Assembly: GCA_910585075.1 (NCBI GenBank)
Contig: CAJUED010000011.1
Span: 31,352 to 95,351 of the forward strand
Origin: an uncultured Lachnospiraceae bacterium
Lineage (GTDB): Bacteria; Bacillota; Clostridia; Lachnospirales; Lachnospiraceae
Length of the DNA stretch: 64,000 nt
Reading direction: 5' to 3'
The notes beneath the pieces were generated by a model. That model made no database searches, was not told where the DNA came from, and was given only the letters and a program-made list of their open reading frames with translations. The first letter of the stretch is position 1. Each line of letters opens with the position of its first letter. A program made the translations under genes and the position numbers. Below, piece by piece: positions 56,852 through 64,000 of this stretch.

Positions 56852-56884
56852 ACCAGCTCATTCGTCCTCATGAGCTGGTTTTTT
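56852..56884 (+). terminator. Terminator of rpsT
   Basis: ACCAGCTCAT (56852-56861) pairs with ATGAGCTGGT (56870-56879), then a run of T residues. It overlaps the last codons of the convergent protease gene. Confidence 0.9.
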
Positions 56885-57781
56885 ATACACGGGGCCGCAT
56901 ATGATAATTTCCTTATATTCTTCATAAATTATTCTCCCGGGGACAGCCGCAATCTCGCTTTGCATTGTCCCTCCTGAGAGCATTCCCAGATAATAACCAC
57001 GCCCGTCAAAAACGCCGCACCCGGACATTCCCGGAACGGCATCCCCTTTTCCATAGAGCATTTCCGCCTGAAAATCCTCCAGAAAAACAGATGGCTCTAT
57101 CACTTCCCCATTTTTCATCACAGGCTCTTTCCATTCGGAAGCCATATCCACCATAAAGAGCCCGGATCCTGCTTTCGGAACCGCTGTTTCTATTTCTCCG
57201 CTTTCCTGTTCCACATCTATATTGAAACCGCCTGCAACGTCGGCAGCATATGTCTCCTGCTCCATTCTGATTTCCCGGTATAAGAGAAGCTCCTCATATG
57301 TAAAGCTATCCACCGGAACGCTGACAAAACCCACATCCGCTTCCTCCGAAACGCCGAGAACCCTTCCTGTGGAAACCCTGCCATTAAAAAAAGTCACGTA
57401 GCTGTCCTCATCCCAGTACTGCAATACGTGCCTGTTCGTCACAAGAACTATTTCGTTTTCCTTCATTTTATAAATACTGCCGCTTCCATAATGCCCGCTT
57501 ACCTGAATACGGACACTACTGCAAAGCACGTTTTCAAAAGCTTTCCGTAAGTCCTCCTCCTCCAGGCACACCGTATATGCAAGTCCCAGCCCGGCCATCC
57601 CTCTGTAATCGCTCTCAAGGCTTGTAGCCTGTATCAGGTGCGGTTCTTTTTTATCCTCAGCGGCAAAAGACACTGCCATCCCCGTGGGAAGAAAACAAGT
57701 CGAACTCAGGGCCAAAAGCTCTGCCATTCCCAACATAACAACGGTCGTACAAAACCGGCAAATTCTGTTTTTACATCTCAT
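56858..57781 (-). CDS. Secreted trypsin-like serine protease
   Basis: 307 residues. A cleavable signal peptide (basic start, long hydrophobic stretch ending ...VSFAA). The catalytic triad is visible: TNRHVL (His), EADVGF (Asp) and GMSGCGVFD (Ser), an S1 chymotrypsin-fold protease acting outside the cell. No PDZ domain, so not a typical DegP/HtrA. Monocistronic, upstream of the RNase P RNA gene. Confidence 0.9.
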   Translation of the reverse strand: MRCKNRICRFCTTVVMLGMAELLALSSTCFLPTGMAVSFAAEDKKEPHLIQATSLESDYRGMAGLGLAYTVCLEEEDLRKAFENVLCSSVRIQVSGHYGSGSIYKMKENEIVLVTNRHVLQYWDEDSYVTFFNGRVSTGRVLGVSEEADVGFVSVPVDSFTYEELLLYREIRMEQETYAADVAGGFNIDVEQESGEIETAVPKAGSGLFMVDMASEWKEPVMKNGEVIEPSVFLEDFQAEMLYGKGDAVPGMSGCGVFDGRGYYLGMLSGGTMQSEIAAVPGRIIYEEYKEIIICGPVYKKPAHEDE

Positions 57782-57910
57782 ACTTCCATATCCTTACTCC
57801 CTCGGGTAATAGTCAACACCTCCTCTGCAAACAACGGGGAATCATATGCCACAGGTGTATACCAGAGTGTACATATCATAGATGTGTTTGTATATCACAT
57901 CTTAATTTTA

Positions 57911-58423
57911 AGGGAATCAAGCAGGACGATAAGCCGGGTTATGTCGTGAATGATCATCTATCTGGAACTGCTGTTGCCAACAGTCTCTAGCGACCTACCT
58001 GAAAGCTCGCCGGGCAAGCTTAAACGCTTTCGTTTTGGTCTTGCTTCGGATGGGGTTTACATGTGCCCTGCCCGTTACCGTGCAGGCGGTAGTCTCTTAC
58101 ACTGCCTTTCCACCCTTACCACACAAGATACAGTGCTATTGCATCATACGTCTTCTTGTGTGGCGGTTTATTTCTGTTGCACTGGCCTTGGAGTCACCTC
58201 CACCGGACGTTATCCGGCATCCTGCCCTGTGAAGCCCGGACTTTCCTCAGCTGCTTACCGGCTCTGCGGTCATACCGCCCGGACACTGCCGCCCCTTATG
58301 GGACAGCTGCCCATGAAAACCGGTAACTTCCCGCGGCCTCCCGGACAGACGTGCAAGCACTGGCATCCATCCGAATCCACGGGAAATTACAGCCGCGATC
58401 ATTTGTCCTACTTGATTTCCTTA
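57911..58423 (-). ncRNA. rnpB: RNase P RNA (class A)
   Basis: Minus-strand ribozyme component of RNase P. Diagnostic sequences: GAGGAAAGTCCGGGCTTCAC near the 5' third, CAGATAGATGATCA and ACCCGGCTTATCG near the 3' end, and terminal arms (5' AGGAAATCAAGTAGGAC with 3' GTCCTGCTTGATTCCCT) that form P1. At about 513 nt it is clearly longer than typical (~350-400 nt); the extra length lies between P1 and the GAGGAAAGTCC motif, pointing to an extended P3. Confidence 0.95.
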
Positions 58424-58455
58424 TATAAACTTTATCCAAAAATATAACGCTTTAT

Positions 58456-60111
58456 CTATACATGAAAATAACTTCCGCCGATAAACTCTCTGCATATGGA
58501 ATTCGCCGGCACATTGCAGCTGTCAATCCCTAAGAAATATTCAAAGAATTTTAACAGACGTTTCGCCTCATAGTACTCCGGTTCCCCTTTTCTGATGCTG
58601 AAAAGTAAGGGCTCCGCATACTGCTTTAAAACAGCCAGCTCATAAATGAGCACCGAATTAAACATCTCATCCGCACTTTCCTGGAAAGGGAAAATGTACT
58701 GTTCCTCACCCCTTCTTACGGACTGCCACATTTCTATGGTTCTCTTGGCGCTGGTGCCTCTGGTCCTTGCATCCCGCACCAGCCGTCGAATCAGCCGGCC
58801 GTCGGTGGTTGGAATCCGGTTATGCTCGTCAATATTAAGGCTGGTGAGCGCACTGATGTATATCTTGAATTTATTTTTATCCGGCATGGAAAAAGTGGTG
58901 GCCGGGTTAAGACCATGGATACCTTCTATTACAAGGATATCTTCCTGTCCCAATTTTTTCACATTGCCGTGGTATTCCCGTTTTCCAAGCTTGAAATTAA
59001 ACTGGGGAAGCTCAACGCTCTCTCCCTGAAGGAGTCTGTTCATATCCTCATTGAACTGCTTTAAGTCAATGGCTTCAAGGCATTCAAAGTTGTAATCGCC
59101 GTTTTCGTCCCTCGGGGTATCTTCCCTGTTTACAAAATAATCATCCAGGGCAATAGGATGCGGTTTCATTCCATAGCTGCGAAGCTGAATGGACAGCCTG
59201 TGGGAAAAGGTGGTTTTCCCTGACGAGGAGGGACCCGCAATCACCACAAACTTTATATTTCCCCTGTTCACAATCTCCTTTGCAATCTCCCCGATCCTCC
59301 GCTCCTGCAGAGCCTCCTGCACCAGAATCATATCATGAATCCTGCCGTCACAGATGGCATCATTTAAATCCCCTACCGAATCAATATCCATCATTTCTCC
59401 CCAGTGGGAGGAGGTTGTAAGCGTGCGGAAAAATTTTTCTCTGGGCTCAAAAAATTCTATCTTGGTGGGATCCGCCTTTTCCGGTATCAGCAGCAAAATG
59501 CCGCTCTCATAGAGCATCACGTCATAATATTTCAGATAACCGGTGCTTGGCAGCATATAGCCGTAATAATAATCGTAATACCCATCCAGACAGTATATGT
59601 TTACAAAGGAGCTCCTTCTGTAACGGAACAGCTTTTCCTTGTCATACATTTTATATCGGTGAAAAATCTCCATTGCATCATCAATTGGATAAGATTTTTT
59701 CACAATAGGCAGGTTCGCCTCCGTCAGCTCGTGCATACGCTTTGCAATCTGCTTCACATGGGCCCCCGTCAGCTTCTCGTCCATCTTTACATTACAGTAA
59801 TATCCCTGGCCGATGGCAAATTCCACCTTTACCTTTTTGACCTTATCCGCTCCAAGCACGTCATAAACCGCCTTGATCAGCGTCATAAGCCCTGTCCGCA
59901 CGTATGTCTTGTGTCCGATATCATCCCTGATGGTCAAAAAGGTCAGCTGACAGTCTTTCTTTGCCTCTTTGTGCAATTCCCGGATTTTTCCGTTTTCAAT
60001 CACCAGCGCTATCATGTCCTTATAGGCGGGCTGGTGTTCCTTTGCTATTTCCTCAAAAGTCGTCCCCTTTGGATACTTTTTGGGAACTCCGTCAATCGTA
60101 ATTGTTACCAT
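58456..60111 (-). CDS. TGS-domain nucleoside (uridine) kinase
   Basis: 551 residues. N-terminal TGS domain and ThrRS-like SAD region (about 1-230), then a uridine-kinase P-loop domain (AGPSSSGKTTFSHRL, LDDYF, VIEGIHGLN, RLIRRLVRDARTRG). This fusion is common in Clostridia and thermophiles; it phosphorylates uridine/cytidine, though the TGS part suggests RNA or regulatory contact. Good GGGGT site before the ATG. Confidence 0.92.
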   Translation of the reverse strand: MVTITIDGVPKKYPKGTTFEEIAKEHQPAYKDMIALVIENGKIRELHKEAKKDCQLTFLTIRDDIGHKTYVRTGLMTLIKAVYDVLGADKVKKVKVEFAIGQGYYCNVKMDEKLTGAHVKQIAKRMHELTEANLPIVKKSYPIDDAMEIFHRYKMYDKEKLFRYRRSSFVNIYCLDGYYDYYYGYMLPSTGYLKYYDVMLYESGILLLIPEKADPTKIEFFEPREKFFRTLTTSSHWGEMMDIDSVGDLNDAICDGRIHDMILVQEALQERRIGEIAKEIVNRGNIKFVVIAGPSSSGKTTFSHRLSIQLRSYGMKPHPIALDDYFVNREDTPRDENGDYNFECLEAIDLKQFNEDMNRLLQGESVELPQFNFKLGKREYHGNVKKLGQEDILVIEGIHGLNPATTFSMPDKNKFKIYISALTSLNIDEHNRIPTTDGRLIRRLVRDARTRGTSAKRTIEMWQSVRRGEEQYIFPFQESADEMFNSVLIYELAVLKQYAEPLLFSIRKGEPEYYEAKRLLKFFEYFLGIDSCNVPANSICREFIGGSYFHV

Positions 60112-60275
60112 GTAACCCCTCCACTTTTTATGTAATATTGATGCGGCCCATACATCCTTACTGCATATGCGTCAAGTTTCCATCAAGCCAATCCTGAAAA
60201 GTATCAACAACACCGCGACACACTGTATACACATCTTTCCAAAACTGCTCCTAATCCGCCGTCTGCAAATATCTC

Positions 60276-61007
60276 TTATGGTGTAAGTTCATAGCCGCAG
60301 ATAGCCGCCGCCCCTTTAAGGGCCTGCATTTCCCCCGTAAGTTCCTCTAATCTTCTCTCCGCCCGTCCGCTGCCTGCAGCCTTACGCAAAATCTCTTTCA
60401 GTTCAAGATTGCTTGCCCATTCTCTCTGCAGATATTTTATCAGCACAGGATTCTTTTTTTGAAGGAGCACCGGCCCAAAGCGGTAACAAAGTTCTTCCTC
60501 GTATGGCAGAGAGCCCCATTCTCCCCGCACCGCTTTCATCACCGGATAAAATTTATCTTCCTCCAATATCATTTCTTCCTGCCGGATAACGTACCCCATC
60601 TCTTTCAGGCGCTTTCGAAAAGAAGCGATTTCTGACTGAGGCTGCAAAATAAGTTCCCGAAAGCTTTCCGTCTTTTCCGGATATGCCTCTAAAATCCTGC
60701 CCATCAGCCGGCCTCCCATTCCCGCGCAGATAAGCGTATCAGCCTCCCCTGCCTTAAAAGCCGCTAGTCCGTCAGAGCGGCGCAGCTCTATGTAATCTGA
60801 AAGCCCCGCCCGCTTAACATGTTCCCCGGCCCGCCGAAGCGGTCCCTCATTGATGTCCATGGCAAGTACTTTAGGCGAGATTTCATTTTGAACCAGATAA
60901 ATGGGCACATAACCGTGGTCGCACCCCACATCCAAAACCCGATTGTTTTTTGTCACCATATCCGCCACAGCCCCAAGCCGGGCGGACAAAACCACAGTCT
61001 TCTCCAT
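60276..61007 (-). CDS. trmK: tRNA (adenine-N1)-methyltransferase TrmK
   Basis: 243 residues. SAM-binding motif VLDVGCDHGYVPIYL and the TrmK-specific ICAGMGGRLMGRIL plus ILQPQSEIASFRKRL. It methylates A22 of tRNAs, with SAM as methyl donor. Its ATG overlaps the rpoD stop (TGATG), as in the conserved dnaG-rpoD-trmK operon. Confidence 0.93.
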   Translation of the reverse strand: MEKTVVLSARLGAVADMVTKNNRVLDVGCDHGYVPIYLVQNEISPKVLAMDINEGPLRRAGEHVKRAGLSDYIELRRSDGLAAFKAGEADTLICAGMGGRLMGRILEAYPEKTESFRELILQPQSEIASFRKRLKEMGYVIRQEEMILEEDKFYPVMKAVRGEWGSLPYEEELCYRFGPVLLQKKNPVLIKYLQREWASNLELKEILRKAAGSGRAERRLEELTGEMQALKGAAAICGYELTP

Positions 61008-62245
61008 CAGTCCAGATAATCCTTGAGTTTCCTGCTTCGGCTGGGATGGCGGAGTTTACGCAGTGCCTTTGCCTCAATCTGCCTGATACGCTCTCTGGTA
61101 ACGTTAAATTCCTTCCCAACTTCCTCAAGGGTCCTGGCCCGTCCGTCGTCCAAACCAAAACGCAGACGGAGTACCTTCTGTTCTCTCTCCGTAAGGGTTC
61201 CCAGCACTTCAATCAGCTGCTCCTTTAACAATGTAAAAGCCGCAGCATCCGCCGGCACAGGCACATTATCATCCTGTATGAAATCACCCAAATGAGAATC
61301 TTCTTCCTCGCCGATGGGTGTTTCCAGGGAAACAGGCTCCTGAGATATCTTTAGTATCTCGCGCACACGCTCCACAGGCAGGCTCATTTCCTCCGCAATT
61401 TCCTCAGGGGTAGGTTCCCGCCCAAGCTCCTGCAAAAGCTGTCTGCTCACACGTATCAGCTTATTGATGGTTTCCACCATATGCACCGGAATACGGATGG
61501 TCCTTGCCTGGTCCGCAATGGCTCTGGTGATGGCCTGACGAATCCACCAGGTTGCGTAAGTGGAAAATTTATAGCCTTTTCGATAATCAAACTTCTCCAC
61601 AGCCTTGATAAGGCCTAAATTTCCTTCCTGAATCAGGTCGAGAAAGAGCATGCCCCGGCCCACATAGCGCTTGGCAATACTGACCACCAGACGTAAGTTG
61701 GCCTCCGCCAGACGCTTTTTGGCCTCGTCCCCTCTGTCTTCTTCCAGCTTCAGCCGCTTAATTTCTTCCTTCAGGTCTTCGGCCATGTCCTCCGCTTCCG
61801 CGCCCTCAAGATTTTCCAGGCGCTTTTCTAAAATGGCAAGCTTTTCCTTTGCCACAGCACCGTTTTCCATCTTCTGGGCCAGCTCGATCTCCTCCTCCGC
61901 ATTTAAGAGAGGCACTTTTCCGATTTCCTTTAAATACATTCTTACAGGGTCCTCAATACTGACGCCGTCAGGAACGGAAAGGTCAATGTTCTCCACATCC
62001 ACCTCGTCCTCCTCGGTCAGTATGATTTCCTCGTCGTCAACTTCATCCACTTCGGTAATCCGCAGAACATCCACGTTATTTTGTTCCAGCGTTTCCAATA
62101 TTTTATCAAATTGTTCTTCACCGATGGGCATATCAGTAAAGTAATCCACCACTTCCTGATATTCCAAAACGTTCTTTTTCTTCTTGGCAATGGCCAGAAG
62201 CCCTTTTAACTTCTCGTCAAACTTTGCCTGTGTGTTTTCATCCAT
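61007..62245 (-). CDS. rpoD: RNA polymerase primary sigma factor
   Basis: 412 residues. Region 1.1-like acidic N-terminus, region 2 ([20 protein letters not shown]), region 3 and region 4 with the C-terminal HTH ([20 protein letters not shown]). The vegetative sigma factor, recognising TTGACA/TATAAT promoters such as those found in this window. Confidence 0.98.
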   Translation of the reverse strand: MDENTQAKFDEKLKGLLAIAKKKKNVLEYQEVVDYFTDMPIGEEQFDKILETLEQNNVDVLRITEVDEVDDEEIILTEEDEVDVENIDLSVPDGVSIEDPVRMYLKEIGKVPLLNAEEEIELAQKMENGAVAKEKLAILEKRLENLEGAEAEDMAEDLKEEIKRLKLEEDRGDEAKKRLAEANLRLVVSIAKRYVGRGMLFLDLIQEGNLGLIKAVEKFDYRKGYKFSTYATWWIRQAITRAIADQARTIRIPVHMVETINKLIRVSRQLLQELGREPTPEEIAEEMSLPVERVREILKISQEPVSLETPIGEEEDSHLGDFIQDDNVPVPADAAAFTLLKEQLIEVLGTLTEREQKVLRLRFGLDDGRARTLEEVGKEFNVTRERIRQIEAKALRKLRHPSRSRKLKDYLD

Positions 62246-62317
62246 TCTGGTTTTCCGTCCTTCCTGACTATATACTGTTTGCGCGTGATTTCACTTTGAC
62301 ATAATCCATTATTGGCT

Positions 62318-64000
62318 TTAATCCAGTGAAATATGCGTTTTGCTAAGTTCTTCCAGCGCTTTTTTCCCCTCAATCACCTGATTTAACATAAGAACGTCCG
62401 CGCCGGACTGTCCCATAAAATAGTTAAGGCTCTCCCGCTTAACCGCCAGGAGAATATCATGAAAGGCTTTTTCCCTATCCGCCTTGCCGCCAAGCTGCGA
62501 CAGCTTCGTGTGGAATACTGCGGCAGCTTCCCGCTGTTCCTGCTCATCCGTAAACATACTGATGATGGCGGCCGGGCTGTAAGTGCCTTTCTCCAAATCC
62601 TCAAAGAGCTTTTCCGCCACCTTTCGAAACAGCTCCACGGTAAAGTCTCCGGGCGAAATATATTTTTTTATTTTGGGATAAAGAGCCGGTTCCTCCGCCA
62701 GCCATGTAAGCAGAAGTTTTTGAGGTTTCTTTTTATTTTCCTCAAGATCCGCTTTTTTCTGAATCCCTGATTTTGGACGCACCGCAGGGGCCGTCATGCC
62801 GGTCTGCGCTGCATAAGATATCACAAGTTTGCGTAAATTGTCAAATCCTATATGATATTTTTCCGCTACCGCTTCTATATAATTCTCACGCTCCACTTCC
62901 TCTGAAAAGCCGCAGAGCTTCCTTGCAATCTCCCGGTGAAATCCGGTTTTTGACTCAGGGTCTTTTAAATCATAATTTTTCTCCAGCATCCGCAGTTCAA
63001 AGAAAAAGCTGTTTTCCGCCTGTCTAAGCCGCTCCTTGAAGGCATCCTTCCCCAGATTTTTCATGAATTCGTCCGGATCTTTATAGGGCTCTAAGTTCAG
63101 AACTTTTCCGGTAAGCCCGGCCTCCTTTAAAATGCCGATGGCACGCAGCGCCGCGCTGACTCCCGCCCCGTCGCTGTCGTAGGCGAGAATCACTTCCTTT
63201 GCATACCGCCGCAGAAGATTGGCCTGTCCCGCCGTAAATGAGGTTCCAAGAGAAGCCACCGCCTGGGTAAATCCCGCCTGGTGCATGGCGATCACGTCCA
63301 TGTATCCCTCGCACAAAATGATATCGTTTGTCCGGGCCGTCCGGGCAAAATTCAGTCCGTACAGGTTCCGGCTTTTATCAAAAACCATGGTTTCCGGGGA
63401 ATTTAAATACTTGGGTTTTCCCTCCCCCATCACCCTGCCGCCAAAACCTATGACCCGGTGGTTGGTATCCTGAATGGGAAACATGACCCGGTTCCAAAAT
63501 TTATCATGCATCCCGAATTTCTCGTCAAAGGCTGCAAGACCTGCCTCCATGATCAGCTTGTCCTCGTAACCCTTATTCCGCAAGTACCTGGTGAGGTCGT
63601 CGCTGGTCACGTGGGCGAAACCCAGTCCAAACCGCTTGATGGTCTCATCCGACAGCTCCCGTTCCCTTAAATACCGGTAACCGGCCTGTCCTCTTTCACT
63701 GCGGAGCTGATAATAAAAGTATTTGGCCGCCTCCTTATTGACCTCCAAAAGCTTTGCCCGTCTGCTCTCATTTTTGCGGGCCTGCTGGCTGTAATCCGCC
63801 TCGGGAAGGCTGACCCCCGCCCGCTGGGCTAAAAACTGAATGGCTTCCTCAAAGGAATAATTTTCATATTCCATGACAAAAGTGAAAACATTTCCTCCCG
63901 CCCCGCAGCCAAAGCAATAATACATTTGTTTTACGCCGGAAACGGAAAAAGAAGGAGATTTCTCATTATGGAAAGGGCACAGTCCAAAATAATTGCTTCC
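62318..64000 (-). CDS. dnaG: DNA primase DnaG (5' end cut off)
   Basis: Frame open to the window edge, 560 residues visible. Zinc-binding domain: CPFH...CFGCG; then TOPRIM core (LCEGYMDVIAMHQAG, ILAYDSDGAG) and the C-terminal helicase-binding region. Makes RNA primers at the replication fork. First gene of the dnaG-rpoD-trmK operon; 72 bp before rpoD. Confidence 0.97.
   Translation of the reverse strand, partial: GSNYFGLCPFHNEKSPSFSVSGVKQMYYCFGCGAGGNVFTFVMEYENYSFEEAIQFLAQRAGVSLPEADYSQQARKNESRRAKLLEVNKEAAKYFYYQLRSERGQAGYRYLRERELSDETIKRFGLGFAHVTSDDLTRYLRNKGYEDKLIMEAGLAAFDEKFGMHDKFWNRVMFPIQDTNHRVIGFGGRVMGEGKPKYLNSPETMVFDKSRNLYGLNFARTARTNDIILCEGYMDVIAMHQAGFTQAVASLGTSFTAGQANLLRRYAKEVILAYDSDGAGVSAALRAIGILKEAGLTGKVLNLEPYKDPDEFMKNLGKDAFKERLRQAENSFFFELRMLEKNYDLKDPESKTGFHREIARKLCGFSEEVERENYIEAVAEKYHIGFDNLRKLVISYAAQTGMTAPAVRPKSGIQKKADLEENKKKPQKLLLTWLAEEPALYPKIKKYISPGDFTVELFRKVAEKLFEDLEKGTYSPAAIISMFTDEQEQREAAAVFHTKLSQLGGKADREKAFHDILLAVKRESLNYFMGQSGADVLMLNQVIEGKKALEELSKTHISLD

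Noticed and set aside
57950-58447. 165-codon plus-strand frame
   Set aside because: Runs through the RNase P RNA gene on the opposite strand.
59404-60135. 243-codon plus-strand frame
   Set aside because: Antisense to the TGS-uridine kinase gene.

Overview
The window looks like a chromosomal segment of an anaerobic, spore-forming gut Firmicute, most probably a member of the Lachnospiraceae (Clostridia). Evidence: a gpr spore protease gene, a YesM/YesN-type sugar regulatory pair, a glmS ribozyme, a CIRCE-controlled groESL operon, Gram-positive LexA boxes, hemZ, a dnaG-rpoD-trmK operon, and strong AGGAGG ribosome binding sites. No tRNA, rRNA, CRISPR array, transposase or phage gene was seen.

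Layout. 1-3.5 kb: a YesN response regulator, YesM kinase and solute-binding lipoprotein operon (minus), then a LysR gene. 4.5-7.7 kb: a blaI-blaR1 beta-lactam sensing operon with a clear promoter/operator, followed by a heavily deleted PBP pseudogene. 7.8-11.5 kb: an SRAP (YedK/HMCES-like) gene, a SOS-controlled two-gene operon ending in a Y-family polymerase, and an AraC regulator overlapping an accessory clpP. 11.6-24.6 kb: housekeeping block on the minus strand: hemZ, glmS with its ribozyme, a DUF3048 lipoprotein, a metallo-beta-lactamase-fold hydrolase, relA/spoT, groESL, a degenerate GGDEF protein and an unknown basic protein. 24.6-29.4 kb: a membrane-anchored GH25 lysozyme with SH3 repeats, a histidine phosphatase and a KdpDE-like pair without kdpABC.

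29.4-36 kb: a metal island: FeoA-FeoB fusion, ArsR regulator, heavy-metal P-type ATPase without its own HMA domain, a separate HMA metallochaperone, a second divergent ArsR regulator with two copies of a putative operator, and an AraC regulator. 36-41 kb: a likely redox/efflux operon (old-yellow-enzyme/FAD reductase, NTF2-like protein, MATE pump, iron-sulfur flavoprotein) under a divergent HxlR regulator. 41.1-46.5 kb: a two-component system with an ABC transporter (antimicrobial-peptide-sensing type); the same 11-bp-spaced direct repeat lies before the regulator operon and the ABC operon.

46.7-50.8 kb: an AT-rich accessory stretch with two small compact cassettes: (i) a DUF3990 ADP-ribosyltransferase-like protein, a 79-residue protein and a DUF3791 protein; (ii) a DUF4869-like protein, a minimal P-loop ATPase and a TOPRIM-like protein with a Cys/His cluster. 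They are the best candidates here for undescribed toxin-antitoxin or defence modules. 50.8-64 kb: GH42 beta-galactosidase, a VanRS-like pair, gpr, rpsT, a secreted trypsin-like protease, an unusually long RNase P RNA, a TGS-uridine-kinase fusion, trmK, rpoD and dnaG (cut by the window end).
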